Numbered from the stretch's first letter, positions 25,303-35,399 are shown. The stretch: 64,000 nucleotides of DNA from Flavobacterium gelatinilyticum (GCF_027111295.1 NZ_CP114287.1:3038001-3102000), one strand, 5' to 3'. Numbers and translations are program-made. Notes: generated by a model from the letters alone, not told the origin.

Positions 25303-26013
25303 ATGAAAGAACAATTTAAAAAATTTCTAAACGAAGAACAAGATCCAAAAGCGATTGAAAAAATCACTTCGAAACTTACAGATTTATTAATGAAAGGCGA
25401 AGAAGTTGGATATATCGCAGTGCAAAAAAAGCCTGCAATTACTGTTTTTCCAGATAGTATAATCTTAACCAATAAACGTATCATTATCTGTACGCCTAAA
25501 AACTTAGGTCTTTCAATGAATTTTACAGATTATACTTGGGATGATATTACAGGCACATTTGTTAAAGAAAACATTTTAGGTTCTGAATTTTCATTTAGCA
25601 CTAATACAGACCTGATTCTTTCTATAGATTATATTCCGAAAATTCAGGCTAGAAAAATGTATACTTATGCTAAAGAGCAATTAGATTTATTGAAAAATCC
25701 AGTTCAGACTGCAGCTCCAGTTCAAGAAATTGTGGAAGAAGCTGAACCGGAAATTGAAGATGAAATCGAAGAAGTAGAAGCTGAAGAAGTCACAAATTTT
25801 GCTGAAATTTTACCGCCTGCTCCTCCTGTTACAGAAACTTTTGAACCACTTCCTACTCAACCAGCTCAGCCTGCTGGAGAACGTAGATTAAGCGATTTAT
25901 CTAAAGAAGAACTTTTTGATAAATTACAGAACTATAAAAAACTTCTTGATAATGGTTTAATCATGCAGGGAGAATATGATGCTTATAAAAAAGAAATCTT
26001 AAGTTACATGTAA
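25303..26013 (+). CDS. Bacterial PH-domain protein with C-terminal SHOCT domain
   Basis: 236 residues. Residues about 30-125 look like a bacterial PH domain (AITVFPDSIILTNKRIIICTP, then DYTWDDITGTFVKE). An acidic linker (about 140-175, many Glu) and a proline-rich stretch follow, and the last 40 residues (LSKEELFDKLQNYKKLLDNGLI...GEYDAYKKEIL) match the SHOCT short C-terminal helical domain. No signal peptide. Function unknown; such proteins are thought to oligomerise through SHOCT. Has its own promoter and a strong terminator. Confidence 0.8.
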   Translation: MKEQFKKFLNEEQDPKAIEKITSKLTDLLMKGEEVGYIAVQKKPAITVFPDSIILTNKRIIICTPKNLGLSMNFTDYTWDDITGTFVKENILGSEFSFSTNTDLILSIDYIPKIQARKMYTYAKEQLDLLKNPVQTAAPVQEIVEEAEPEIEDEIEEVEAEEVTNFAEILPPAPPVTETFEPLPTQPAQPAGERRLSDLSKEELFDKLQNYKKLLDNGLIMQGEYDAYKKEILSYM

Positions 26014-26021
26014 ATAAGTCT

Positions 26022-26195
26022 TAAAGTCAAAAGTCGAAAGTCTTAAAGTTTTCTTCTCTTTATAAATAATAAAAAGTCCGAAATAGAATTCTATTTCGGA
26101 CTTTCTTTTTCAAGTCTGTTTAGACTTTATGACTTTTGACTTTTCAACTTTCTGACTGAAAAATACTTTATGACTTTTGACTTTCCAACTTTCGA
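26022..26195. repeat. Repeat of AAAGTC words enclosing a terminator
   Basis: AAAGTC/AAGTCG words about 9-10 bases apart at 26022-26049 are mirrored by GACTTT words at 26124-26195. The perfect terminator palindrome lies between the arms, so this is another nested palindromic intergenic element. Confidence 0.6.
26073..26104. terminator. Bidirectional terminator between the PH-domain and DUF4407 genes
   Basis: A perfect 32-base palindrome (AAAGTCCGAAATAGAA plus its complement), with A-runs before it and T-rich sequence after it, between convergent genes. Confidence 0.85.
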
Positions 26196-27296
26196 CTAAA
26201 GCGTAGCTTTCTGCTTCTCTACAAATTTATGCGATTGCAGCTCCAAGAGTTCTTTTGCGTTTTTACGCTGTAAATCGTAAAGTGCTTTATCTTCTGCAAT
26301 ATCAGCGTATACTTTGTCATGCATTTCGGCGCTGGTTTTTATTAAGAGTTCACGCTGGTATTTGTTTTGTTCAAGAGTCGCTTTCATAGCAGTTTCGGCT
26401 TCTTCCTGTTTGAAATCGAATTCTCCTTTTGGCGCTAATAATTTGGCAATAATCGGCGAAGTTTCAATTGCCAGAAACAACAGCATGATAAAAAATGACG
26501 GAAGCCAGGGCAGTTTGTTCAATGCATTGATACGGGCCATTAATCCGTCAAATCCTTCGATGATAGGCTGTGTCTGCGAAACTTTTTTATCTAAATCAGC
26601 TTGCAATTCTTTTCCTGTTTTCTCTTTTTCGGCGATTTTGGCTTCGTTTGTTTTTTTAAGCGTCTCGTATTCTTTAAGAGCGGCATCGTGTTTTTCACGT
26701 TTTTCTTTATATACTGGGCCTTTTCCAAGTTTTTTAGTTCCGGCAGTTCCTTCAGCTTCTGTAATATAAGTCGAATACAAGGCATTCACTTCTTTTTCTT
26801 TCTTTACAATATCGGCTTTTAACGCTGCAATCTCAGCTTTATTTTTATCTAAATCCGATTTGAAATAATTACCAACCTGCTTTTTGTTAGCCAGTTCCAT
26901 TTCATTTTTCTCCTTTAATAAAACAGTATTGATTTCTTTTTCAAAAATTTTAATTTCCAAAGGCTTCGAAATTACAATAGCAATAATAACGGCTAATATA
27001 ATACGCGGAGTCGCCTGCAGGAATTCATCCATAAAGCGATCTCTCTTTTTAATAGTCGAAACGATGAATCGGTCAAGGTTAAAAATAAGTAAACTCCATA
27101 CGAATCCAAAAATTAAAGCCGGATAAATGGAATCGAAAACGGTAAAAAGTGCATAAGCACTGGCAAGAAAAGCCATTACGGCAGTAAAAAAGACAGTGGC
27201 GCCAATTCCAACGTATTTGGTTTGTTCCCCTTCGGAACAATCTTTCAGAAGATCGCGGTCGGCTCCTGAACAAAGGATAAAAAATTGTTTTAACAT
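26196..27296 (-). CDS. DUF4407 family membrane protein
   Basis: 366 residues. The N-terminus reads FFILCSGADRDLLKDCSEGEQTKYVGIGA, typical of DUF4407, then two helices (about 35-80) containing IFNLDRFIVSTIKKRD. A third helix lies near residue 100, then a long Lys/Glu/Ala coiled coil (about 120-255), a further helix (FFIMLLFLAIETSPIIAKLL) and a second short coiled coil. Function unknown; the architecture suggests a membrane-anchored coiled-coil protein. A single-gene unit convergent with the PH-domain gene. Confidence 0.85.
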   Translation of the reverse strand: MLKQFFILCSGADRDLLKDCSEGEQTKYVGIGATVFFTAVMAFLASAYALFTVFDSIYPALIFGFVWSLLIFNLDRFIVSTIKKRDRFMDEFLQATPRIILAVIIAIVISKPLEIKIFEKEINTVLLKEKNEMELANKKQVGNYFKSDLDKNKAEIAALKADIVKKEKEVNALYSTYITEAEGTAGTKKLGKGPVYKEKREKHDAALKEYETLKKTNEAKIAEKEKTGKELQADLDKKVSQTQPIIEGFDGLMARINALNKLPWLPSFFIMLLFLAIETSPIIAKLLAPKGEFDFKQEEAETAMKATLEQNKYQRELLIKTSAEMHDKVYADIAEDKALYDLQRKNAKELLELQSHKFVEKQKATL

Positions 27297-27530
27297 GATT
27301 GATGATTTTTGATTGATTGATAAGGCAAATTTAACGCCAAATTTTTAATTATGATTAAATTATTTTTTTGTTTTTAATTGTAAATCAATTATTTGATTAC
27401 TTATATGTTATTTAAAGATTAATAAATGCAGATTTTAAAGGTTTAATCATAACACTATGTTAATTTTTTTTCAAGGGTTTAGTAATACTGGGGTTTTAGC
27501 TTCGCAACCAAAATCAAACTAAACAACACA

Positions 27531-30341
27531 ATGAAAAAATTCTATTTATTAATCGCATTCTTTTTATTAGCCTTTACAGGTTTTGCCCAGAAGGGGATTA
27601 TCTCCGGAAAGGTACTGGATGCTGATGACAAACTGCCTCTGCCAGGAGCCATGGTGCAAATTGTAGGTGAGAAAAAATACACCGTTTCAGATTACAACGG
27701 TCGTTTTGAACTATTGAATATTACTGAAGGAACTTACAAAGTTGAAGTAAAATATATTGGATACACCACTTTAAGCCAGGAAATAAAAGTAGAAGCAGGA
27801 AAAAACAATGTAATCGATTTTGCTCTTAAAACTTCTGAAAACGAACTGAAAGAGGTTGTAGTTGGAGACATCTTAAAAGGTCAGGCAAAAGCACTGAACC
27901 AGCAGAAAAACAATAAAAACATCGGAAACGTAATTTCTTCAGATCAAATGGGTCGTTTTCCGGATGCTAACGTTGGAGACGCTTTAAAACGTGTTCCGGG
28001 TATTACAATGCAGAATGATCAGGGTGAAGCTCGTAACATTATCATTAGAGGTCTGGCTCCGTCTTTGAACTCAGTTACCTTAAATGGCGATCGTATTCCG
28101 TCTGCTGAGGGAGATAACAGAAACGTACAAATGGACTTAATTCCATCTGATATGATTTCTACAATCGAAGTAAACAAAACCCTTACATCAGACATGGATG
28201 CTGATGCAATTGGAGGTTCTGTAAATTTAATTACAAGAGCAACTCCAAACGGAGAAAGAATTTCTGCGACTCTTGCAGGAGGATATCTGCCAATTCGTGA
28301 CCACGCTTCTTATACTGCAGGTTTAGTATATGGTAATCGTTTTGCAAAAGATAAATTAGGAGTAGTTTTCAGCGGATCATACAATAATGTTGATTATGGT
28401 TCTGATAATATCGAAAACGAATGGGTAAAAGATGATTTTGGAAATGAATATTTACAAGCATCAGAAATTAGAAGATATGATGTACAGCGTATCCGTAGAA
28501 GTGCTTCGGTTGCTTTAGATTATAAATTTAACGACAACAATACGATTTTTGCCAATGCAATCTATAACTGGAGAGATGATAGAGAAAACCGTTTCAGAAC
28601 TACTATCGATGATATTGAGCCTCTTTACAACGGTGAAGAAATCATTGGTTTTGAAGGTCGTGTAAAACGTCAGACAAAAGGTGGTGTTGACAACAGCAGA
28701 AACAAAAACAGAAGATTAGAAGATCAGAGAGTTCAAAACTACTCACTTCGAGGAGAACACCTAATCAACTCTACTTTAGACTTAGACTGGTCTGCCAACT
28801 ATGCTAAAGCAAGAGAATACCGTCCGGGAGAGCGTTATATCGAATACCGTCAGAAAGGTCTTGATGTGTTTCAGAATTTAACTGACCCAAGATTTCCTTT
28901 AGTAACAACTGAAGGTGAAGCAGCTGACCAATTCGAATTTGATTCGGTTACAGAAAACACAGACGAAACAAGCGAAAGCGAATTTGGTGCTAAAGTAAAC
29001 ATCCGTTTCCCATTCTCTGTAATTGCAGGAGAAAAAGGAAGATTGAGAACAGGTCTTAGACTTCGTTTAAAAGAAAAAGAAAGAAACAATATGTTCTATT
29101 CTTATACTCCAATCAACGACGACATGGAATTATTATCACAAGTTCCAACAAGTTATTTTGGCGGACAAGGATTTAATCCGGGAAGTAAATATGTAGCAGG
29201 AACTTTTGCCTCTGCAAATTATTTAGGAGGTTTAAACTTAAACAACGCTTCTTTATTTGAAAAAGAAACAGATCCTGCAGAATATTTAGCAGTAAACTAC
29301 AACGCAAAAGAAAGCATTTATGCCGCTTACGTAAGATGGGATCAGGATTTCAACGATAAACTTTCTATGGTTCTTGGTTTCCGTATGGAAAACACACGTA
29401 TCGATTACACAGGAAACCGTGTATTAGATGAAGAAGAATTAGAAAGCAGAATCAACAATACCAATTCATACCTGAATTTATTGCCAAGTATTTCTTTCCA
29501 GTACAATGCTACAAAAGATTTAATCTTAAGAGCAGCTGCAACAACGGCTTTGGCAAGACCTAACTATTATGCTTTGGCTCCTTATGTAAACAATATCGCT
29601 GCCGATAAAGAAATTACAGCAGGTAACCCGGATCTTGATGCTACTTACTCATACAACTATGATTTCATGGCCGAAAACTATTTCAAATCTGTTGGTTTAG
29701 TTTCGGGAGGTGTTTTCTACAAAAGATTAAACGATTTCATTTACAACTACAGCGACAATCAGTATACTGATGCAAAATTTGCTGCAGATTTCCCGGGACA
29801 GGTAAACCCGATTCCAGCCGGAGAAAACTGGTCATTTTTACAATCAAGAAACGGAGACAAAGTTGACGTTTACGGATTCGAGGTTGCTTTCCAGCGTCAG
29901 TTAGATTTCCTTCCTGGAAAATTCCTTAAAGGTTTTGCAGTATACTTAAACTATACTTACACACAATCTAAAGCAAGAGGTATTGCAGATGAGGACGGAA
30001 ACGAAAGAAACGACATCAGCCTTCCGGGAACGACACCTCATATGTTTAACGGGTCTTTATCTTGGGAAAACAAACGTTTCTCTGCAAGGATTTCTACAAA
30101 CTTTACATCTGATTACTTAGATGAATTAGGTTCTGAGTCTTACAAAGACAGTTACTATGACAAGCAGTTTTTCTTAGATGCAAATGCTTCTTATAAAATC
30201 ACTCCAAAACTTCGCTTTTTTGCCGAAGCTAATAACTTAACTAACCAGCCGTTACGTTACTATCAGGGAGTTGCTGCTCATACAAAACAAGCTGAGTACT
30301 ACCAGCCTCGTTACAATTTCGGATTGAAATTAGACTTGTAA
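27531..30341 (+). CDS. TonB-dependent receptor with carboxypeptidase-regulatory-like N-domain
   Basis: 936 residues: signal peptide (cleavage near GFAQ, residue 19), a CarboxypepD_reg-like beta domain (ISGKVLDADDKLPLPGAMV through about 100), the plug (MGRFPDANVGDALKRVPGI, NIIIRGLAPSLNSVTLNGDRIP) and a long beta barrel ending with FGLKLDL, the expected terminal aromatic-rich strand. The next gene is a phytase lipoprotein, and no SusD partner is present, so it likely imports a phytate-derived product or inositol phosphate. Substrate is inferred from that neighbour only. Any phosphate-starvation control cannot be read from the promoter. Confidence 0.85.
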   Translation: MKKFYLLIAFFLLAFTGFAQKGIISGKVLDADDKLPLPGAMVQIVGEKKYTVSDYNGRFELLNITEGTYKVEVKYIGYTTLSQEIKVEAGKNNVIDFALKTSENELKEVVVGDILKGQAKALNQQKNNKNIGNVISSDQMGRFPDANVGDALKRVPGITMQNDQGEARNIIIRGLAPSLNSVTLNGDRIPSAEGDNRNVQMDLIPSDMISTIEVNKTLTSDMDADAIGGSVNLITRATPNGERISATLAGGYLPIRDHASYTAGLVYGNRFAKDKLGVVFSGSYNNVDYGSDNIENEWVKDDFGNEYLQASEIRRYDVQRIRRSASVALDYKFNDNNTIFANAIYNWRDDRENRFRTTIDDIEPLYNGEEIIGFEGRVKRQTKGGVDNSRNKNRRLEDQRVQNYSLRGEHLINSTLDLDWSANYAKAREYRPGERYIEYRQKGLDVFQNLTDPRFPLVTTEGEAADQFEFDSVTENTDETSESEFGAKVNIRFPFSVIAGEKGRLRTGLRLRLKEKERNNMFYSYTPINDDMELLSQVPTSYFGGQGFNPGSKYVAGTFASANYLGGLNLNNASLFEKETDPAEYLAVNYNAKESIYAAYVRWDQDFNDKLSMVLGFRMENTRIDYTGNRVLDEEELESRINNTNSYLNLLPSISFQYNATKDLILRAAATTALARPNYYALAPYVNNIAADKEITAGNPDLDATYSYNYDFMAENYFKSVGLVSGGVFYKRLNDFIYNYSDNQYTDAKFAADFPGQVNPIPAGENWSFLQSRNGDKVDVYGFEVAFQRQLDFLPGKFLKGFAVYLNYTYTQSKARGIADEDGNERNDISLPGTTPHMFNGSLSWENKRFSARISTNFTSDYLDELGSESYKDSYYDKQFFLDANASYKITPKLRFFAEANNLTNQPLRYYQGVAAHTKQAEYYQPRYNFGLKLDL

Positions 30342-30365
30342 AACAAACCTATTCTAAAATTTATA

Positions 30366-30397
30366 AATTAGACAGAGTTTAACCGCTCTGTCTAATT
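30366..30397 (+). promoter_or_regulatory. Intercistronic hairpin between receptor and phytase
   Basis: A perfect 12-bp inverted repeat (AATTAGACAGAG, complement at 30386-30397) with an 8-base loop. No T-run follows, so it looks like an mRNA stabilising or attenuating hairpin rather than a full terminator. Confidence 0.6.
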
Positions 30398-30418
30398 GCA
30401 TTCAAAACAAACAACAAA

Positions 30419-31477
30419 ATGAAAAATAAATCTATACTGTCTTTTTTACTTTTAAGCGTTTTATTTACAGCTTGTAAAGACGATAAATTAGCTCCAATAC
30501 AGCCAAATGCCCTAAAACCAACAGCAGTTACAGAAGCTCTGCCTCATGATACTGATGATCCATCGATCTGGATTCACCCAACAGATTCAACAAAAAGCAT
30601 TATTGTAGGAACAGATAAAGACACAGACGGAGCTTTATATGCTTTTGATTTAAACGGAAAGATCCTTAAAAAATCGATCACATTAAAACGTCCAAACAAT
30701 GTTGATATCGCTTACGGATTAATTATTGACGGAAAAAAAGTAGACGTTGCCGTAACAACAGAACGTGAAGAAAATAAAATCAGAATTTTCAGCCTACCTG
30801 ATTTAGAGCCTATCGACAACGGTGGAATCTCGGTTTTTGAAGGAGAAGAGCAACGCGACCCAATGGGAATTGCTTTATATACACGCCCAGGCGACGGAAA
30901 GATTTTTGCAATCGTTGGCAGAAAATCAGGTCCTTCGGGAACTTATTTATGGCAGTATGAGCTTTCCGGAAACGGAAAATTCGCCGCGGCAAAAGTAGTC
31001 CGTAAATTTGGTGCCTACAGCGGTAAAAAAGAAATCGAAGCCATTGCGGTTGATAATGAATTAGGAACGGTTTTATATTGTGACGAACAATTCGGAATCA
31101 GAAAATACAAAGCAGACCCTGCTTTGAACGATAATAAAGAAATGGCTCTTTTTGGACAAAAAGATTTCAAAGCTGATAATGAAGGAATCGCAATCTACAA
31201 GAAAACAGATTCTACGGGTTATATTTTAGTATCAAATCAGCAGGCAAATACTTTTATGGTATATCCAAGAGAAGGTGCAAAAGGAAATCCAAACAGTTAT
31301 CCTTTGTTGGCAGAAGTTCCAACTTCGACAATCGAATGTGATGGTGCCGATGTTACAAACCTAAACTTAGGAGGAACTTACAAAAACGGACTTTTTGTAG
31401 CGATGAGCAACGGGATGACTTTTCACTATTATGCGTGGGATTTAATCCAAAAACGTATCGACGAAGCTAAAAAATAA
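30419..31477 (+). CDS. Beta-propeller phytase lipoprotein
   Basis: 352 residues with a lipoprotein signal (SVLFTACKDD, lipobox Cys19). The mature protein matches the beta-propeller phytase family: DTDDPSIWIHP, IVGTDKDTDGALYAFDLNGK, RPNNVDIAYG, IEAIAVDNELGTVLYCDE and DNEGIAIYK, with several Asp/Glu clusters typical of the calcium sites. It would release phosphate from phytate at the cell surface or in the periplasm. It lies 77 bp downstream of the TonB receptor, separated by a hairpin without a T-run, so the two are probably one operon. Confidence 0.88.
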   Translation: MKNKSILSFLLLSVLFTACKDDKLAPIQPNALKPTAVTEALPHDTDDPSIWIHPTDSTKSIIVGTDKDTDGALYAFDLNGKILKKSITLKRPNNVDIAYGLIIDGKKVDVAVTTEREENKIRIFSLPDLEPIDNGGISVFEGEEQRDPMGIALYTRPGDGKIFAIVGRKSGPSGTYLWQYELSGNGKFAAAKVVRKFGAYSGKKEIEAIAVDNELGTVLYCDEQFGIRKYKADPALNDNKEMALFGQKDFKADNEGIAIYKKTDSTGYILVSNQQANTFMVYPREGAKGNPNSYPLLAEVPTSTIECDGADVTNLNLGGTYKNGLFVAMSNGMTFHYYAWDLIQKRIDEAKK

Positions 31478-31550
31478 TATTTAGTCGCGGTTTTCAGTCG
31501 CAGTGTCCTGTGTTAGTGTTTATTTTTTTTTAGCTGCGATTGTCAACCAG

Positions 31551-31590
31551 ACAAAAAAAAGCTGTTCATGTATATGAACAGCTTTTTTGT
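31551..31590. terminator. Bidirectional terminator between phytase and pckA
   Basis: GCTGTTCAT (31561-31569) pairs with 31574-31582 across a 4-base loop, flanked by an A-run on the left and a T-run on the right, so it serves both convergent genes. Confidence 0.88.
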
Positions 31591-31606
31591 TTTGAATTAA
31601 TCCCTT

Positions 31607-33211
31607 TTATTCTGTAATTGGTGCTCCTGCCAGGATTTCAGCATTTGCAAACTCTTCAAACTTCGCGAAATTAGCTTTGAACTTCTTAGCTAATTCCAAC
31701 GCTTTTATATCATATAATTCTCTGTCTTCCCAGGTATTTCTAGGATTTAAAATTTCACTTGGAACATTCGGACAAGATTGTGGTTTTGCAATTCCAAATA
31801 CTGTGTGATTTTCGTATTCTACATTATCCAGTTCACCGTTTAATGCAGCGGTAATCATCGCACGGGTATATTTAAGCTTCATACGGCTTCCTGTTCCATA
31901 TGCACCGCCTGTCCATCCGGTGTTGATTAACCACACTTTTACACCTGCATCTTTCATTTTTTTGCTTAACATTTCAGCATATTTTGTTGGATGCAAAGGC
32001 ATAAACGGTGCTCCAAAACAAGCCGAAAAGTTTGGTTGCGGCTCAGTAACTCCTGCTTCTGTTCCGGCAACTTTTGCAGTATATCCTGAGATAAAATGGT
32101 AAGCTGCCTGACCTGGTGTCAATTTTGAAATTGGAGGCAGGATTCCAAAAGAATCTGCCGTTAAGAAAAAGATATTCTTAGGATTATGTCCAATAGAACC
32201 CGGCTGAATATTATCGATATGTGTTATTGGATAACTTACACGTGTATTTTGAGTAATCGAAACATCATCATAATCCACCTCATTTGTTCCCGCTTTAAAA
32301 ACCACATTTTCTAAAAGCGCTCCTTTTTTGATCGCTCTAAAAATATCCGGTTCATTCTCTTCGGTTAAGTTGATTACTTTAGCGTAACAGCCTCCTTCGA
32401 AGTTGAAAACGGTATTTTCTGCAGTCCATCCGTGTTCGTCGTCTCCAATTAATTTACGTTCCGGATCTGCAGATAAAGTTGTTTTTCCTGTTCCCGAAAG
32501 TCCAAAAAAGATTGCTGTATCGCCGTCTTTACCCACATTGGCACTGCAATGCATTGGCAGTGTATTTTCGAAAACCGGTAAAATGAAGTTCAAAGCAGAG
32601 AAAATTCCTTTTTTCATTTCTCCTGTATAACCCGTCCCGCCTATTAAAGCTACTTTTCTGGTAAAATCCAGAATAGCAAAATTAGACTGGCGCGTTCCGT
32701 CTACAGCAGGATCAGCCATAAAACTTGGAGCGCAAATCACTGTCCAGTCCGGAGCAAAATTTGCCAGTTCAGACTCTTCCGGTCTTAAAAACATATTGTA
32801 ACAAAATAAGTTTGACCATGCAGTCTCTGTTACAACGCGAACATTTAATTTGTAATTTTTATCAGAACAAACATAAGAATCGCGAACAAAAACTTCTTTG
32901 TTGGATAAAAATGCTGTTACCTTATTATATAATTTCTCAAAAGCTTCCGGATCAAACGGGATATTAACATTTCCCCACCAAACTTTATCTTCTGTAATTT
33001 TATCTTTTACAATAAAACGATCTTGTGGAGACCGTCCTGTAAATTCACCTGTATTAATTGCCAAAGCACCTGTAGAGGCCTCAACACCTTGTCCTGACTG
33101 CACAGTAATCGCGTGTAATTCTTCTGGTGATAACTGGCAGCGAACCGTTGCATTTTCTATTCCTAATTCTTTTAGCGAAATCGATTGCGCAAATAGGATA
33201 TTATTGTCCAT
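31607..33211 (-). CDS. pckA: Phosphoenolpyruvate carboxykinase (ATP)
   Basis: Converts oxaloacetate and ATP to phosphoenolpyruvate, the entry step of gluconeogenesis. The 534-residue length is typical. Diagnostic motifs are the kinase-1 loop GLSGTGKT (237-244), followed by LIGDDEHGW with the metal-binding aspartates, the upstream LIGGTGYTGEMKKG, and a C-terminal NTGWTGGAYGTGSRM. The ATG at 33211 is chosen because the protein then begins MDNNILFAQ, as relatives do, rather than 13 codons further upstream. A single-gene unit read towards the bidirectional terminator. Confidence 0.95.
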   Translation of the reverse strand: MDNNILFAQSISLKELGIENATVRCQLSPEELHAITVQSGQGVEASTGALAINTGEFTGRSPQDRFIVKDKITEDKVWWGNVNIPFDPEAFEKLYNKVTAFLSNKEVFVRDSYVCSDKNYKLNVRVVTETAWSNLFCYNMFLRPEESELANFAPDWTVICAPSFMADPAVDGTRQSNFAILDFTRKVALIGGTGYTGEMKKGIFSALNFILPVFENTLPMHCSANVGKDGDTAIFFGLSGTGKTTLSADPERKLIGDDEHGWTAENTVFNFEGGCYAKVINLTEENEPDIFRAIKKGALLENVVFKAGTNEVDYDDVSITQNTRVSYPITHIDNIQPGSIGHNPKNIFFLTADSFGILPPISKLTPGQAAYHFISGYTAKVAGTEAGVTEPQPNFSACFGAPFMPLHPTKYAEMLSKKMKDAGVKVWLINTGWTGGAYGTGSRMKLKYTRAMITAALNGELDNVEYENHTVFGIAKPQSCPNVPSEILNPRNTWEDRELYDIKALELAKKFKANFAKFEEFANAEILAGAPITE

Positions 33212-33415
33212 AAATTTTAATGTTGTTGTGTTATTTTTTAGGTGCAACAAAATATAATTTTACTCTATTTGAAGCGTAAACCTCAAGTTTGCAAATTGTT
33301 ATATTTTTTATCAAAGGAGATAAAAAGCAATAAAAATTCACATAAGTAACCTTATATGTTAATTATGAGACAAAATTAAAGATTAATTTTTAGACAGAAT
33401 TTTTTTTTCGGGATT

Positions 33416-33802
33416 TTATGATTTTTTCCTCAAAATCGAAAGAAATAATACCGCCCAGCCAATAATTAATAGGAATCCGCCCAAAGGTGTTGCGAATACG
33501 ATAAATTTAAAATCGAATAACGTCAGGCTTTTTGTAGACAATAAATAGATCGATCCGCTAAAAAGAACCACTCCGGCAACTACTAAATTGTAGATTGTTT
33601 TTACTGTTTTTTCGGCAATTTCTTTGCGTGTAGAAAGGAAAAGAAGAAACAAAGCATGGTACATTTGATAACGTACTCCTACCTCAAAAGTATTTAATTC
33701 ATCAACCGTTAAATATTTTTTTAGAAGATGCGCGCCAAAAGCACCTAATATAATGGCCAGCATTCCTATAAAAGTTCCAGTTAAAACTATTCTTCTTTTC
33801 AT
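33416..33802 (-). CDS. DUF423 family small membrane protein
   Basis: 128 residues with four hydrophobic helices. The family start is clear: LTGTFIGMLAIILGAFGAHLLKK, then GVRYQMYHALFLLF and FATPLGGFLLIIGWAVLFLS. DUF423 (YwdK-like) proteins are inner-membrane proteins of unknown function. It lies upstream of pckA on the same strand, about 200 bp away, and divergent from the saccharopine dehydrogenase-type gene. Confidence 0.88.
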   Translation of the reverse strand: MKRRIVLTGTFIGMLAIILGAFGAHLLKKYLTVDELNTFEVGVRYQMYHALFLLFLSTRKEIAEKTVKTIYNLVVAGVVLFSGSIYLLSTKSLTLFDFKFIVFATPLGGFLLIIGWAVLFLSILRKKS

Positions 33803-33965
33803 GTTTTCTTAACTTTAAAATTTAAACAAAAATACGGTATCGCAGTCAATTTTCATTTGCGTTTTTTAAAAATATTTCAGGAAAAAAACATTCTTTTTCA
33901 AGTAAAAATCACAGAAAAAAATAATCATTTCAATAATTTAATTTGTTATAATTATAACATTTTAG

Positions 33966-33973
33966 TATGTTTG
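33966..33973 (+). promoter_or_regulatory. Flavobacterial promoter for the saccharopine dehydrogenase-type gene
   Basis: TATGTTTG (TAnnTTTG) with a TTG -33 box at 33943-33945, 20 bp upstream. Both halves of the Bacteroidota promoter are present. Confidence 0.65.
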
Positions 33974-33990
33974 TGTTAAATACTTAAATT

Positions 33991-35355
33991 ATGAGAAGCG
34001 TTTTAATAATTGGAGCAGGAAGATCTGCATCTTCCTTGATACGGTATCTGCTTGCCAAATCAGAAAGTGAAAACCTCCATCTTGTTGTTGCCGATTTATC
34101 TTTGGCTCTAGCCGAGAAAAAAACGCAGAAACATCCCAACGCAACTCCTATTGCTTTAGATATTTTTAATAAAGAAGAAAGACAAACCGCAATTTCAAAA
34201 GCTTCTATCGTAATTTCGATGCTTCCGGCACATTTGCATATCGAAATTGCAAAAGACTGTCTTTTGTTTAAAAAACATCTCGTAACAGCTTCTTATATAA
34301 GTGATGCCATGCAGGCTCTTGATGAAGAAGCAAAGCAGCACAACCTCATCTTCATGAACGAAATAGGTCTTGATCCCGGAATAGACCACATGAGTGCCAT
34401 GAAAGTAATTGACGAAATCCGTTCAAAAGGCGGTAATATGCTTCTTTTTGAATCGTTTTGCGGCGGTTTGGTCGCTCCGGAATACGATACCAATTTGTGG
34501 AATTATAAATTTACCTGGGCGCCAAGAAACGTGGTTCTTGCCGGACAAGGCGGTGCAGCCAAATTTATTCAGGAAGGCACTTATAAATATATTCCGTACA
34601 GCGCTTTGTTTAGAAGAACGGAATTTCTTGAAGTCGAAGGTTACGGAAAATTCGAAGCGTATTCAAACCGTGATTCACTTAAATACAGGTCGGTTTATGG
34701 TTTAGACGATGTTCTTACATTATATAGAGGAACCATTCGCAGGGTTGGTTTTTCACGCGCGTGGAATATGTTTGTTCAGCTGGGCATGACTGATGACAGC
34801 TATATCATGGAAGATTCTGAAACGATGAGCTATCGCCAGTTTACAAATTCATTTCTGCCCTATCACCCAACTGATTCTGTCGAAATTAAAACGCGCTTAA
34901 TTTTAAAAATCGATCAGGACGATATTATGTGGGACAAACTTTTGGAGCTGGATTTATTTAACCCCAACAAAATAGTAAATCTTCCAAACGCAACTCCGGC
35001 TCAAATTTTAGAAAAAATCTTAACCGACAGCTGGACTCTGGAACCGGAAGATAAAGACATGATCGTGATGTATCATAAATTTGGTTACGAACTAAACGGC
35101 GAAAAGAAACAAATAGACTCAAAAATGGTCTGCATTGGCGATGATCAAACCTATACGGCAATGGCAAAAACAGTCGGACTTCCGGTTGCAATAGCGACTT
35201 TGCTTATCCTGAACGGAAAAATCACAACTCCGGGCGTTCAGCTTCCGATACGAAAAGAGGTTTACAACCCAATATTAAAAGAATTAGAAGAGTATGGTGT
35301 AATTTTTAACGAACAAACCATGCCTTATTTTGGATATAACCCGGATTTATTTTAG
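33991..35355 (+). CDS. Saccharopine dehydrogenase family protein
   Basis: 454 residues. N-terminal Rossmann fold SVLIIGAGRSASSLIRYLL (glycines 8-10) and C-terminal saccharopine-dehydrogenase-like domain with NEIGLDPGIDHMSAMKVID and FESFCGGLVAPEYDTNLWNYKFTW (quoted in part: ESFCGGLVAPEYDTN). The long single-domain form resembles LYS9-type reductases, and such genes in Flavobacteriia are annotated as saccharopine dehydrogenase or lysine dehydrogenase. Whether it works in lysine catabolism is not shown by neighbours. It has its own promoter and a strong terminator. Confidence 0.82.
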   Translation: MRSVLIIGAGRSASSLIRYLLAKSESENLHLVVADLSLALAEKKTQKHPNATPIALDIFNKEERQTAISKASIVISMLPAHLHIEIAKDCLLFKKHLVTASYISDAMQALDEEAKQHNLIFMNEIGLDPGIDHMSAMKVIDEIRSKGGNMLLFESFCGGLVAPEYDTNLWNYKFTWAPRNVVLAGQGGAAKFIQEGTYKYIPYSALFRRTEFLEVEGYGKFEAYSNRDSLKYRSVYGLDDVLTLYRGTIRRVGFSRAWNMFVQLGMTDDSYIMEDSETMSYRQFTNSFLPYHPTDSVEIKTRLILKIDQDDIMWDKLLELDLFNPNKIVNLPNATPAQILEKILTDSWTLEPEDKDMIVMYHKFGYELNGEKKQIDSKMVCIGDDQTYTAMAKTVGLPVAIATLLILNGKITTPGVQLPIRKEVYNPILKELEEYGVIFNEQTMPYFGYNPDLF

Positions 35356-35399
35356 TCCGGATCACAATTTTATTTTTAGAATTTTTTTAGTTGAATTTT

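Noticed and set aside
26191..27126. Plus-strand ORFs opposite the DUF4407 gene
   Set aside because: They are reading-frame shadows of the coiled-coil gene with no plausible protein features.
32403..32630. Plus-strand ORFs opposite pckA
   Set aside because: They overlap conserved pckA motifs and have no recognisable features.
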